Positions 53,360-64,000 of a stretch of 64,000 nt of DNA are shown here, in pieces. The notes under the pieces were generated by a model. The model was not told the origin of the DNA. It saw nothing but the letters and a program-made list of their open reading frames with translations, and ran no database searches. Origin of the DNA: Alphaproteobacteria bacterium (GTDB taxonomy: Bacteria; Myxococcota_A; UBA796; GCA-2862545); contig JACKET010000022.1 of assembly GCA_020632875.1 (NCBI GenBank), positions 53,806 through 117,805 on the forward strand. Reading direction: 5' to 3'. Both the position numbers and the translations under genes were made by a program. Position 1 is the stretch's first letter, and each line of letters opens with the position of its first letter.

Positions 53360-55368
53360 TCCTCGCACTCCTGTCCCTCGCGTGGGCGGGCACCGACTGG
53401 CTGGCGACGGCGCGCGATCTGGGCGCGAAGCCGGCGGACGATGGGCTGATCCTCGAGGTCAGCGACCTGGCCGATGCGGCATCCGAGGCCGACAAGCCGC
53501 GCCTCGAGGCAGCGATGCGGATGGCGAACGCCCTCGGCAAGAAGGCGAAGGCGTGGAGCGTCGACGAGCGCCAGCTGGCGTTCGAGGTCGCGCTCATGGG
53601 CACTGCGGCCGAGGCCGGTGCCATGCTCGAGGGAGTGAAGGCGGGCAACCTGCCGTCCGGTCCTCTCCTGCCGCGGATCTACGCCCGCGCCGTCGCGAGC
53701 GAGCAGCCCGCGGCCGTCCTGGCCGAGTGGCGCGGGCGCGGGCTCGATGCCGACGCGCAGGCACGCGTCGAGCTCGCCGAGGCCATCGCGTTCGGTGCGG
53801 GCCGGTCCGACCCCGAGGTCCATCGCCAGATCGGCGAAGCGCTGGGGCTGCCGTCGTCCGCGCTGCCGCCTGCACCGCCGGCTCCCGAGCGACCGATCGC
53901 CGAAGCCCTTCCAGCCGCCGCGCCCGGCACCTGCAGCGTGACGGCCCGCACCTACCTCCCGGGTGCCGACGAAGCGCTCCGGGCCCGCATCGCCGACGCG
54001 ATCGAGATGTGCGAGCTGCTCGCGAACGAGACCACCGCGTCTCGGCGCAAGTTCCTGCTCACCGGGGCCCTGGCGCCCGATGCGGCCACCCGGTCGGGGG
54101 CGCTGATGATGGCGCGCGAGACGGCGGCCCCTCCCGACCCGACCTCCACCGTCGCCACGTCCCCCACGGTCGCGACGACCCCCACGGTCGCTCCGACGCC
54201 CACCGCCCCGACCTCCACGCCGGACGACGAGCCGCTGATCGGGCCGGAGCCGCCGCCCGCACAGACGGCCGAATACCTGGCGCGCGAGCTCAGGATCGTC
54301 GACACGACCGCTCCCATGGGGTCGTTCATCACGGCCGGCTACAACGGTCCCCGAAAGGAGGCGCTCGCGACGAAGACCTGGGGCATCCGCGAGGGCTCCC
54401 GCGAATTGACGGCCATCGAGGCCTCGAAGCGCCTCGGCACCTACGAGAGCGAGTACCTTCCCCAGCGGTCGCGGCGCAAGCGCGCGGTGGCGTGGAGCTT
54501 CGTCGGGGCCGGCGGCTCTGGGCTGCTCGGACTGATCGGCCTGAACACCACGTTCGCGTTCCTGTACGAGGGCGAGAACCAGCTCGCGACGGTGGCGGGC
54601 CTGGGTACGGTGGCGTCCGTCCTCGGCGCCGGTGCCCTCACGCTCAACGGCATCGGCAACGCGCGCGCCGCCTCGTACGAGGGGCGCTACCCGAGCCTGC
54701 TGATGAACAAGAACCGCACGACCGACCGAATCGACGCGTACAACGCCGATCTGCGGTCCGAGCTCGGCATCTCCGACCGCGACGTCACGGCGGCGAAGGT
54801 CGCCGGGATGGAGCCGTCGGAGGACGAGCGCTCGAAGCTCGTGGTGCGGATCCCGACCGACGAGCCCATCTCCGCGGCCCCCGACCTCGCCACCGTGGTG
54901 TTCGTGCGCCCCAAGCGCAAGTGGTGGACCATGAGCCCCGCCATCCTCGACACCGATGGCGACGTGATCTGCGTCGTGAAGCCCGAGACGCACTGCGTGG
55001 CCCGCGTTCCCCCCGGCCAGCACACCTTCATCACGTGGGGCGAAGACGCGCCGACCCTGCAGGCCGACGTCGACGCGGGCAAGACCTACTTCGTGTACGT
55101 CGAGCCGCGGATGGGCGCGCTCGGGCGCCTGTTCCTCGTCGGGATGGGCCCCAGCCGGCCCATGTGGAGCGAGCTCCCCGAGATGCTCCGCTCGACGACG
55201 CGCTGGGTGCCGGTGCCGGATGCCGCCGATCGGCTCGAGCGCGAGCGCGCGCCGATCATCCAGGACATGCTCGAGACCTCCGCCCGCAAGAGCGGTGCCT
55301 ACACGGCAGCCGAGCGAGACAGCCGCTCGCTCGACCCCGAAGACGGCGTCACCGACCCGATGCCGTAG
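53356..55368 (+). CDS. Large exported membrane-anchored protein
   Basis: A 670-residue protein with signal MILALLSLAWA. The N-terminal about 190 residues are helical, with TPR-like character. A Thr/Pro linker with repeated TVATTPT units follows. Around 375-440 there are two or more hydrophobic segments (SFVGAGGSGLLGLIGL, TVASVLGAGALTLNGIG). A C-terminal beta domain has CVVKPETHCVARVPPGQHTFITW, as in DUF2846/PEGA-like modules. ATGA-coupled to the previous gene; its 3' end overlaps the convergent hydratase gene by 20 bp. Confidence 0.75.
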   Translation: MILALLSLAWAGTDWLATARDLGAKPADDGLILEVSDLADAASEADKPRLEAAMRMANALGKKAKAWSVDERQLAFEVALMGTAAEAGAMLEGVKAGNLPSGPLLPRIYARAVASEQPAAVLAEWRGRGLDADAQARVELAEAIAFGAGRSDPEVHRQIGEALGLPSSALPPAPPAPERPIAEALPAAAPGTCSVTARTYLPGADEALRARIADAIEMCELLANETTASRRKFLLTGALAPDAATRSGALMMARETAAPPDPTSTVATSPTVATTPTVAPTPTAPTSTPDDEPLIGPEPPPAQTAEYLARELRIVDTTAPMGSFITAGYNGPRKEALATKTWGIREGSRELTAIEASKRLGTYESEYLPQRSRRKRAVAWSFVGAGGSGLLGLIGLNTTFAFLYEGENQLATVAGLGTVASVLGAGALTLNGIGNARAASYEGRYPSLLMNKNRTTDRIDAYNADLRSELGISDRDVTAAKVAGMEPSEDERSKLVVRIPTDEPISAAPDLATVVFVRPKRKWWTMSPAILDTDGDVICVVKPETHCVARVPPGQHTFITWGEDAPTLQADVDAGKTYFVYVEPRMGALGRLFLVGMGPSRPMWSELPEMLRSTTRWVPVPDAADRLERERAPIIQDMLETSARKSGAYTAAERDSRSLDPEDGVTDPMP

Positions 55369-56179
55369 GCGTCAGGGGCGTCGTGTGCCGGCCGTCGCGG
55401 CCGGCGTCGCTCTTCTCGTAGAACCGGCCGAGCAGCCCCGGCACCGCGGGGTTCGCCGCGCCGCTGTACCCGGTGAAGGCCTCGTACGCGAGCTGGTCGT
55501 CGAGCGGGCGCCCGATGACGTTCAGGATGGTCTCCTTCGCGGAGCGCACGGCCCACGGGTCGTTCCGGAGGATCTGGTGGGCCACGCGGTGCGCGGTCTC
55601 CATCAGCTCGCCGTGGGGGACGACGCGGCTCACGAGGTTGCAGGCGAGCGCCCGCTGCGCGTCGATCGCCTCGCCTGTGAGCAGCATCTCGAGCGCGATG
55701 CCCGACCCGCAGGTGTTCACGAGCCGCACGATGCCGCCGTCGCCGTGGTGGAAGCCGCGCCGGACCTCGAAGCTGCCGAACCGCGCGCGCTCGGACGCGA
55801 TGCGGATGTCGCAGGCCAGCGCGGTCTCGAGCCCACCCGCGAGCGCCCAGCCGTTCACGGCGGCCACGATGGGCTTGTAGATCCGGTGCAGCCCGCGCGT
55901 GATCCCGCCGAGCCCGTCGCGGATCTTGCGGCGGGGGAGGAGCGCGTCGGCCTCCGACACCCACTGCGGCAGGTGCGACTTCAGGTCGGCCCCCGCGCAG
56001 AACGCCTCGTCGCCGGCCCCCGTGACGATGGCGACCTCGACGCCGTCGTCGTCGCGGAAGTCCTGCCAGACCTCCCACAGCCGCTCGTGCATCTCGACGT
56101 CGATGGCGTTCATCGCGTCGGGTCGGTTGAGGGTGACGAGCGCGATGCGGTCGTGCTTCTCGTACAGGACCTTGTCCAT
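55349..56179 (-). CDS. Enoyl-CoA hydratase/isomerase family protein
   Basis: A 276-residue crotonase-fold enzyme. Oxyanion-hole segments AFCAGADLKSH and NGWALAGGLETALACDIRIA are in the usual places. The first catalytic Glu position falls in FHHGDGGIVRLV (His/Asp/Gly rather than the canonical Glu), so the reaction may not be simple hydration. Last gene of the TetR/acyl-CoA dehydrogenase operon, consistent with fatty-acyl or aromatic-acyl CoA degradation. Confidence 0.9.
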   Translation of the reverse strand: MDKVLYEKHDRIALVTLNRPDAMNAIDVEMHERLWEVWQDFRDDDGVEVAIVTGAGDEAFCAGADLKSHLPQWVSEADALLPRRKIRDGLGGITRGLHRIYKPIVAAVNGWALAGGLETALACDIRIASERARFGSFEVRRGFHHGDGGIVRLVNTCGSGIALEMLLTGEAIDAQRALACNLVSRVVPHGELMETAHRVAHQILRNDPWAVRSAKETILNVIGRPLDDQLAYEAFTGYSGAANPAVPGLLGRFYEKSDAGRDGRHTTPLTPTASGR

Positions 56180-56205
56180 GGGGGTCTCCCGGTCGAAAGA
56201 GGGGG

Positions 56206-57348
56206 TCAGAGGCCGAGGCGCCGCGCGACGTAGTGCATCATCGTCTCGTCGCTGCCGCCGCCGATGCTCGCGATGCGGGCGTCGACGTACACCCGGCCCG
56301 CCATCGACTCGCGCATGTACCCGGCGCCGCCGTGGAGCTGGAAGCACGTGTCGGCCACCTTCCGGCTGGACCGGCAGGTGAAGAGCTTCGCGATGGAGAT
56401 GAGGTCGGTGGCGTCGCGCCCTTCGGCGAGCGCGTCCACGCAGCCCTTCAGCAGGTGCTTCGACGCGGTGGTCTCGGCGAGCATCTCGACGAGGCGGAAC
56501 TGCGTGTTCTGCATGCTCGACAGGGGCTTTCCGAACAGCTCGCGCTGCTGGGCCCACTGCTTCGTCTCCTCCCAGAGCAGCTCGACGCACGAGACCAGCG
56601 CGATGCACGCGTAGAGCCGCTCGTCCTGGAACTGCATCATCTGCTGCTGAAAGCCGTGGCCGACCTCGCCGATGGTGTTCGAGACGGGCACCCGCACGTC
56701 TTCGAGGAACACCTGCCCCGTGTCGGAGCCATGGAACCCGATCTTCTCGAGCAGGTGCACGGAGAGCCCGCGGCTGCCGGTCGGGACGATGATCTGGGAG
56801 AAGCCCCGGTGCCCGGCCGACGGATCGGTGACCGCGAGCAGGCACAGCCAGTCCGCGGTCGCCGCGTTCGTGATGTACAGCTTGGAGCCGTTGATGACCC
56901 AGTCGTCGCCGTCGCGGACCGCGCGGGTGGCGATGCGCGCGACGTCGGAGCCGGCGTCGGGCTCGGTGACCGCGATGGCGCTCACCATCTCGCCCGCGAT
57001 CGCCGGGACGAGGAACTGCTGCTTGAGCGCCTCGCTGCCGAACCGGTGCAGGGACGGGGTCGCCATGTCGGTGTGGACGAGGAGGCTGGTGGTGCCGCCG
57101 AGGTTGTCGGCCCGCCCGAGCGCGTCGGCGAGGATCGCCGAGAACCGCGCGTCGAGGCCCTGGCCGCCGTACGCCGGGTCGTAGCGCAGGCCCAGGAGCC
57201 CGAGCTCGCCCATGCGCCGGAACACCGCGCGATCGACGCGGCCCGCGGCGTCGAAGTCCCGCGCCTGCGGGCGCAGCTCCTCCTCGACGAAGCGGTTCAC
57301 CATCTCGGCGAACATCTCGTGCTCTTCGGTGGTTCCATAGAACGTCAT
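56206..57348 (-). CDS. Acyl-CoA dehydrogenase
   Basis: A 380-residue flavoenzyme. Family signatures: AIAVTEPDAGSDVARIATRA, GSKLYITNAATADW, ERLYACIALVS, RELFGKPLSSMQNTQF, and the C-terminal QLHGGAGYMRESMAGRVYVDARI, which carries the catalytic-base region. It oxidises an acyl-CoA to the enoyl-CoA. ATGA overlap with the TetR gene; the hydratase follows 26 bp downstream, giving consecutive beta-oxidation-like steps. Confidence 0.93.
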   Translation of the reverse strand: MTFYGTTEEHEMFAEMVNRFVEEELRPQARDFDAAGRVDRAVFRRMGELGLLGLRYDPAYGGQGLDARFSAILADALGRADNLGGTTSLLVHTDMATPSLHRFGSEALKQQFLVPAIAGEMVSAIAVTEPDAGSDVARIATRAVRDGDDWVINGSKLYITNAATADWLCLLAVTDPSAGHRGFSQIIVPTGSRGLSVHLLEKIGFHGSDTGQVFLEDVRVPVSNTIGEVGHGFQQQMMQFQDERLYACIALVSCVELLWEETKQWAQQRELFGKPLSSMQNTQFRLVEMLAETTASKHLLKGCVDALAEGRDATDLISIAKLFTCRSSRKVADTCFQLHGGAGYMRESMAGRVYVDARIASIGGGSDETMMHYVARRLGL

Positions 57349-58019
57349 GACGGGGCTCCGAGGGTGGCGAGGACGCGGTCGAGCTTCGCGTCGAGGGAGG
57401 CGAGCGTGGCTTCGCCGGGGTCGGGCACGGGCCGGCCCGCGCGCAGCACGAGATCCGCGATTCGGTCGGCGGTCTCGAGCAGCGCGCGCCGATCGCCGTC
57501 GGCGGGCCAGCGCAGCGCGACGTGCTCGCCGGTGCCGAAGATCACGTCGCGAAGCAGCGACATCGGCAGATCGGACCCGATCCGGCCGGCGGCGCGCAGC
57601 TCGGAGAGCGCGGCCACGAACCGACGCGTGAGGTCGCGGCTGTAGGCGTGGTACGCGTCCCGCACCGCGGCGTCGTCGCTGTAGCGGCCGTGCTGGCTGA
57701 AGACGCGCACGAGCGCCCAGTCGTCGACGACGCGCTCGAGCCACTCGCGGATCAGGCCGCGCAGCCGCTCTTCGGGCGCAGTGACGGAGTCGGCGCGCTC
57801 GTCGAGACGGGCGAAGGCATCGGCGTAGTAGCGCTCCATCACCGCGAGCAGCAGGCCGGACTTCGAGCCGAAGTGCCCGAACACCGACCCCTCGGACACC
57901 CCCGCGTCGCGCGCGATCGACGCGCTGGTGGCGCCCTGGAAGCCGGACTCGCGAAAAGCCCGCTCGGCCGCGTCGAGAACGGTCTGCCGGGTGCGTTCGG
58001 ATCGGGTGACGTTGAGCAT
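57345..58019 (-). CDS. TetR-family regulator of the acyl-CoA operon
   Basis: A 224-residue regulator. The HTH has LDAAERAFRESGFQGATSASIARDAGVSEGSVFGHFGSKSGLLL. The helical ligand domain is long and could accommodate an acyl-CoA. First gene of the operon, ATGA-coupled to the dehydrogenase. A perfect palindrome TGAGTG-T-CACTCA (58034-58046) lies 15 bp upstream of its start, the expected operator. Confidence 0.92.
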   Translation of the reverse strand: MLNVTRSERTRQTVLDAAERAFRESGFQGATSASIARDAGVSEGSVFGHFGSKSGLLLAVMERYYADAFARLDERADSVTAPEERLRGLIREWLERVVDDWALVRVFSQHGRYSDDAAVRDAYHAYSRDLTRRFVAALSELRAAGRIGSDLPMSLLRDVIFGTGEHVALRWPADGDRRALLETADRIADLVLRAGRPVPDPGEATLASLDAKLDRVLATLGAPS

Positions 58020-58033
58020 GGCTCACGAATATT

Positions 58034-58046
58034 TGAGTGTCACTCA
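58034..58046. promoter_or_regulatory. Palindromic operator candidate for the TetR/acyl-CoA operon
   Basis: TGAGTG-T-CACTCA, a perfect 6-bp inverted repeat with one central base, lies between the divergent TetR (58019) and TerB-like (58084) starts. The adjoining AT-rich GAATATTT supports a promoter here. Confidence 0.65.
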
Positions 58047-58083
58047 GAATGCAAGGTGATCGGGGTTGGAGTAGGCTTCGGCC

Positions 58084-58422
58084 ATGCAGGTCACCTCGCT
58101 CGACGACGACGAGCTCCTCACCCTGGTGGTGCTCGCCAAGTACATGGTCCACGTGGACGGGAACGTCTCGCGCACCGAGATGCTCGACCTCGTGTCGCTC
58201 GGCGAAGCCGTGGGGATGGAGCGCTTCGAGTGGGCGCTGCGCGAGACCGAGGGTCTGCACGAGGATCCGCACGCCGTGCTCGACCGGGTGAACGCCGTCA
58301 CCCGGTGGGATGCGAAGGTGTTGATCTTCCTGCTGCTCGAAGAGCTCGCGAAGGGCGACGATTTCGTCGTCCGCAGCGAAGAGGACACGCTCGCGGAGCT
58401 TCGCGAGCGGTGGGGGTTGTGA
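58084..58422 (+). CDS. TerB-like small protein (first of a tandem pair)
   Basis: A 112-residue all-helical protein: LVVLAKYMVHVDGNVSRTEMLDLVSLGEAVG, then FLLLEELAKGDDFVVRSEEDTL. The D-G-x-V-x-x-x-E pattern, seen twice (DGNVSRTE and GDDFVVRSEE), is typical of TerB-type tellurite-resistance-related folds. The stop overlaps the next start by one base (TGATG). The general role of TerB-like proteins in metal or stress response is known only in outline. Confidence 0.75.
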   Translation: MQVTSLDDDELLTLVVLAKYMVHVDGNVSRTEMLDLVSLGEAVGMERFEWALRETEGLHEDPHAVLDRVNAVTRWDAKVLIFLLLEELAKGDDFVVRSEEDTLAELRERWGL

Positions 58423-58754
58423 TGGCCGTGGATGGGCTCGATCGGGCCGAGCAGGTCGCCCTCGTCGGGCTGGTGCGCCACCTCGTCCTCGCGGACGGGC
58501 GCGTGTCCGACAACGAGCTCTACGAGCTGATCCGGCTGGGCGTGGCGATGGGTCGCGCCGACTTCGACGAGGCGCTCGAGGTCACCGAAGACACCTTCGG
58601 CGATCGCGAGCTCTCGCTCGCCTGGGCCGAGCGCATCGAGCGTCCTGCCGCGCGTGCCCGGATCGCCGCCGAGCTCGAGCGCATCGCGGGTGGCGACGGG
58701 CTGCACGCGACCGAGGTCGACTTCCTCGCGGCCGTGCGCACCCGCTGGGCCTGA
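58422..58754 (+). CDS. TerB-like small protein (second of a tandem pair)
   Basis: A 110-residue paralogue of the preceding gene: LVGLVRHLVLADGRVSDNELYELIRLGVAMG and RIAGGDGLHATEVDFLAAV align with it segment by segment. Same TerB-like helical fold. The pair probably forms a heterodimer. Downstream is a VWA protein, another family often found with Ter-like systems, but no other ter genes are nearby. Confidence 0.75.
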   Translation: MAVDGLDRAEQVALVGLVRHLVLADGRVSDNELYELIRLGVAMGRADFDEALEVTEDTFGDRELSLAWAERIERPAARARIAAELERIAGGDGLHATEVDFLAAVRTRWA

Positions 58755-58831
58755 CGCAGCGCTCGGTAACGACTCGGTAAACCCGGAACCTCTGCCAGCG
58801 GCGCGTGTCGGTCCTGGCACGGAGGTACCGG

Positions 58832-60028
58832 ATGGACCGTTGGAAGCTGACCCTTGGACTGAGTGGCGCCGCTGTCGCCGCCGCTCTGCTCGCGCCCCGC
58901 CTGCTGCCCGCTCTCGGCCTGGGCACGCCCGTGGCGCCCGAGCCCGAGCCCGCGACGGAAGTCGCAGCGCTCGAGCTGCACGTCGCGAGCGAGCCCGTGG
59001 TGGAGGAGCCGGCGCCGCCGCCGCGCACGATCGACCTCGTCGTGGCCCTCGACACCTCGGGCTCGATGGGCGCGCTCATCGACTCGACCCGGGCGCGGCT
59101 CTGGGACATCGTGAACGAGATCGACCAGCGCGACCCCGACGCGATCCTGCGCGTGGGGCTCGTGACGTACGGGACGCCCGCCTACGGAGAGGCGAACGAC
59201 TACGTGAAGGTCCAGATGCCGCTGACCGAGGACCTCGACGCCGTGTACGCGAAGGCCTGGGAGCTCGGCACCAACGGCGGTGACGAGTTCGTGGGCGCGG
59301 TGATCGACCACGCGCTGACCGACATGGCGTGGGCGCCGTCCGACAACCCCGACAACCGGCGGCTGCTGTTCGTCGCCGGGAACGAGACGGCCGGGCTCGG
59401 TCCCGTGCACTTCCGCGACGCCGCCCGGCGTGCCGTGGGGCAGCGGGTCATCGTGAACACGCTCTTCGCGGGCACGCGGTCGGCCGGTGAAGCGCTGCGC
59501 TGGGCCGAGGTCGCGTCCGCGGGCAACGGCCGCTTCATGGCCATCGACGCGGAGATCTCGGCGGTCGCGGTCGCCACGCCTTACGACGCCCAGCTCGAGC
59601 AGCTCAACTCCCGCCTCAATGGCACGTACGTGTCGTACGACCGCGCGGGCGCCGCGAAGGTGAAGCAGATCGTCGACAACGACAACTCGGCTTCGTCCCT
59701 CGGCGTCGGGGCGCTCGCGAGCCGCATCGGCACCAAGGGGTCCGGCAAGCACAAGGTGGCCGAGTGGGACCTCGTGGAGGGCCTCGAGAACGGCTCCGTC
59801 TCGCTGTCCGACGTCGACGCCACCCAGCTGCCCCCCGAGCTCCAGCAGCTGTCGGAGGCCGAGCTCTCCACGGCCATCGAGAAGAAGCGTGCGGCACGCC
59901 GCGACGCGAAGACCGAGATCCAGCGCATCCAGGCCGAGCGGGCCCGTTACATCCGCGAGCAGTCGCAGAACGCCGCGGGCGCCGGGCTCGACGAGGCGAT
60001 GGCCGAGGCCTTCGCCGAGCAGCTGTAG
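58832..60028 (+). CDS. VWA-domain protein with N-terminal membrane anchor
   Basis: A 398-residue protein. The ATG at 58832 is preferred over 58805 because GGAGGTACCGG precedes it. A membrane anchor (about 5-32) and a Pro/Glu spacer are followed by a VWA domain (from about 65) with intact MIDAS DTSGSM (DxSxS) and GNGGDE-like segment TNGGDEFVGA. The C-terminal region is a long charged coiled coil (LSEAELSTAIEKKRAARRDAK). Periplasmic-facing scaffold or sensor likely. Confidence 0.85.
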   Translation: MDRWKLTLGLSGAAVAAALLAPRLLPALGLGTPVAPEPEPATEVAALELHVASEPVVEEPAPPPRTIDLVVALDTSGSMGALIDSTRARLWDIVNEIDQRDPDAILRVGLVTYGTPAYGEANDYVKVQMPLTEDLDAVYAKAWELGTNGGDEFVGAVIDHALTDMAWAPSDNPDNRRLLFVAGNETAGLGPVHFRDAARRAVGQRVIVNTLFAGTRSAGEALRWAEVASAGNGRFMAIDAEISAVAVATPYDAQLEQLNSRLNGTYVSYDRAGAAKVKQIVDNDNSASSLGVGALASRIGTKGSGKHKVAEWDLVEGLENGSVSLSDVDATQLPPELQQLSEAELSTAIEKKRAARRDAKTEIQRIQAERARYIREQSQNAAGAGLDEAMAEAFAEQL

Positions 60029-60093
60029 CGCAGGGCGGGCGAGCGGATGGGCCCGCGGGCACGTATGATCGGGGTGTCCGTACCGGAGCCGTG

Positions 60094-62316
<2,223 letters not shown>

Positions 62317-62353
62317 GCCCAAACGCCCGCTTGCGGGCGGTGCCCGACGGAGT

Positions 62354-63514
62354 TCACTCGGCGATACAGGTCTCCCAGAGACGGATGCTGGTCTTCGCGC
62401 GCTTGTCGCCGGGCGCGCGGAGCTTCACCGTGTCGGGGCCGTCGAGCGTGCGCCCGTCGCGGTGCAGGTAGTAGCCCCAGCGCGGCTGCTCGGCCGTGCC
62501 GCGCGCGCCGGCGCGCTTGTCGTCCTCGTTCTCGACCACCACGACGAGCTCGCGCCCGAGCAGGTCGTCGAGCGCGACCTCGCGGACGCCCTGAACCTCG
62601 ATGTCCTTCAGGTGCTCGCGCTTCACGCGGCCGCGTTCCCACTTCTCGGTGTAGGGGTTGTACCAGGCGATGCACTCGCGTCCGTCGGCGTCGACGAGGC
62701 CATAGCGGTTGCCGGGAGTGGGGGGCTGCGAACCCATCGACAGCAGCCACAGCACCATGCCCATCGCCCAGCCGCCGAAGACCAACGTCCACATCGGGAT
62801 GGTGCACGTGAAGGGCGCCACCAGGACCACGAACAGGAACATCAGGGTCGAGCAGCCGAATGCCCGGCTCACCGAGCCGTTCTCGGCCCCCACGGCGCTG
62901 GCGTAGTCCTCGAGCTCGACCTTCCGCGCGGATGCCGCGGCGGCCACGATGTCGGCGTCCAGCACGTTGTCGGCGCCGCAGTAGCCGCATCGCGCCACCC
63001 CCTGGACCCCGGCCGTCAGGGGCCCGCCGCACACGTGGCACCCGGCCACACCGCCTTCGCGGCTCGGGGGCACCGCGGCGGCCGCGAGCGCCACGCGTCG
63101 CCGGGCTCGGCGGAACAGCCAGCTCGCGAACAGCACCTCGAGCCCGATCAGGAGCACGAGGGGCGCGAGGCCCGACAGCTCGGCGCACCCGAGGGCGAGC
63201 TCGGCGCCCTGCTTCCCGATGAGGTCGAGCGTCGTCACCAGCATGATGAACAGCAGCGGCGTGACGACGATGGCGACGAGGATCAGGAAGACCGTCTGCG
63301 CCATCCCACTGCGCGTCACCGCCCCGCGGGCCGCCCCGCGCAGCTGGCGCTCGGACGCGTCGTGGGACTTGAGCACGGCGGCCGCGGCGTCGAGTCGGGC
63401 CTGCACGGCGTCGGGCATCGCGCCACTGCTCCCGCACGACGGGCACGCCCACTCCCGGTCGGAGACGGCGAGGGGCACGGGAGCCCCGCAGGACGGGCAG
63501 GACATCGCCAGCAT
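62354..63514 (-). CDS. Zinc-ribbon membrane protein of unknown function
   Basis: A 386-residue protein. An N-terminal zinc ribbon (CPSCGAP..CPSCGS) is followed by two membrane helices (about 75-95, 110-132). A second zinc ribbon (CHVCGGP..CGYCGA, about 160-185) comes next, then two more membrane helices (about 220-265). The C-terminal beta domain contains VVENEDDKR and DGRTLDGPDTVKL. ATG at 63514 or a second at 63505; neither has a good ribosome site. It directly follows the partial gene at the window edge. Confidence 0.78.
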   Translation of the reverse strand: MLAMSCPSCGAPVPLAVSDREWACPSCGSSGAMPDAVQARLDAAAAVLKSHDASERQLRGAARGAVTRSGMAQTVFLILVAIVVTPLLFIMLVTTLDLIGKQGAELALGCAELSGLAPLVLLIGLEVLFASWLFRRARRRVALAAAAVPPSREGGVAGCHVCGGPLTAGVQGVARCGYCGADNVLDADIVAAAASARKVELEDYASAVGAENGSVSRAFGCSTLMFLFVVLVAPFTCTIPMWTLVFGGWAMGMVLWLLSMGSQPPTPGNRYGLVDADGRECIAWYNPYTEKWERGRVKREHLKDIEVQGVREVALDDLLGRELVVVVENEDDKRAGARGTAEQPRWGYYLHRDGRTLDGPDTVKLRAPGDKRAKTSIRLWETCIAE

Positions 63515-63516
63515 CG

Positions 63517-64000
63517 CTATTCGACCAGGGGACGGAGGCCTGCGATGGCGTCGTCGATGCTCGTGGCCTGGTCGGGCAGGAGCGGGCGGAGCTGCTCGAG
63601 CCGGGCGATGGCGCGACGGGCGTTCTCGGCGGCGTCGGTCCCCGCCTGGGCGAGCGCCATGTGGGCTTCGACGAGGAAGAACAGGCCCGCCGCGTCGGTC
63701 GGATGCGCGTCGACCCAGGGGCTGCAGGCCTCGATCCGCGCGGCGGGGGCGGGTGTCGCGTCGTCGCAGCCCGCGCGGCTGTTCGCACGCAGCGCATTCG
63801 CGAGCTCGGCGCGCGCGGCTTCGTCGGCCGCCTTCGCCTCGGCGTAGCCGGACATCGCGTCGAGCACGGCCCCCTGCGCCGCGGCCTGCTTCGCATCGAG
63901 GGAGTCCTGGAGGGCGTCGAGCTCGGCGCGGGTCTCGGGGTCGATGTGCGCGGAGGCGCGCAGGGCGTCCTCCTTCGCTTTCATCGCATCCACCAGCGCT
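63517..64000 (-). CDS. Helical protein, 5' end probably outside window
   Basis: At least 158 residues, mostly charged helix (DALQDSLDAKQAAAQGAVLDAM) plus a TPR-like part (AGLFFLVEAHMALAQ). A GTG at 63993 could be the start, but the frame stays open to the window end, so the N-terminus may lie outside. It ends 2 bp upstream of the zinc-ribbon gene, suggesting an operon. Confidence 0.7.
   Translation of the reverse strand, partial: ALVDAMKAKEDALRASAHIDPETRAELDALQDSLDAKQAAAQGAVLDAMSGYAEAKAADEAARAELANALRANSRAGCDDATPAPAARIEACSPWVDAHPTDAAGLFFLVEAHMALAQAGTDAAENARRAIARLEQLRPLLPDQATSIDDAIAGLRPLVE

Noticed and set aside
58084..60028. Complete tellurite-resistance operon
   Set aside because: Only TerB-like and VWA genes are present; no terC, terD or terZ homologue is seen.

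Overview
The window is about 70% GC, almost fully coding and densely packed. It has no ribosomal, tRNA, CRISPR, phage or transposase genes that I can see. Gene content points to a free-living, predatory or soil-type member of the Myxococcota (former Deltaproteobacteria). It has many lipobox lipoproteins (about fifteen), secreted VCBS/FG-GAP proteins with Asp-Thr/Ser/Ala linkers, a MYXO-CTERM-like C-terminus, an AgmX/PglI-type tail domain, a MopE-type metal-binding repeat protein, a Ser/Thr kinase fused to a formylglycine-generating-enzyme domain, and FHA regulators. I infer this taxon from family recognition only.

Layout. 1-4178 (minus): c-type cytochrome lipoproteins, a dihaem/beta-barrel protein, a histidine kinase and an NtrC-type regulator (cut by the window edge) in one tightly coupled operon. 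A good sigma-54 promoter and two tandem palindromic sites lie upstream. 4365-5270 (plus): a HEAT-like protein. 5258-17866 (minus): a long block holding FG-GAP lipoproteins, a three-enzyme radical SAM cluster with a duplicated-domain membrane protein, an LRR/TPR protein with a repeat-companion domain, and a TolB/WD-like lipoprotein. 17964-22952 (plus): a TetR/SDR operon, an M28 peptidase and two small envelope genes. 23036-27023: an STPK-FGE fusion divergent from an FHA/winged-helix regulator, then a lipoprotein. 27040-28563: a visibly AT-richer patch with a variant kinase and a gene-free stretch. 28564-33193 (minus): a five-gene operon with an SRPBCC protein, a small conserved protein, an AraC regulator, a MurG-like glycosyltransferase and a coiled-coil protein.

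33227-34656: two envelope genes. 34725-37509 (plus): two GTPases with the same unusual Mg-site substitutions (one fused to a YaaW-like domain) and a GNAT. 37641-45753: mostly lipoproteins and secreted proteins, with a PEBP protein, a DUF1801 protein, a MopE-like protein and a VWA protein. 45755-45918: an inverted hexamer-repeat array between convergent genes. 45925-48177 (minus): a sterol-desaturase-type hydroxylase with a macrodomain-like unknown. 48223-55368: secreted proteins, a YdeI-like protein, an amidohydrolase and a three-gene envelope operon. 55349-58019 (minus): TetR/acyl-CoA dehydrogenase/enoyl-CoA hydratase operon behind a palindromic operator. 58084-64000: tandem TerB-like genes, a VWA protein, a NIDO/DUF4215/MYXO-CTERM protein, a zinc-ribbon membrane protein and a truncated last gene.

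Genes within operons are repeatedly joined by 4-base ATGA/GTGA stop-start overlaps, so many small units look translationally coupled. The strongest candidates for undescribed biology are the sigma-54-controlled cytochrome/two-component operon, the triple radical SAM cluster, and the paired GTPases with a swapped magnesium site.
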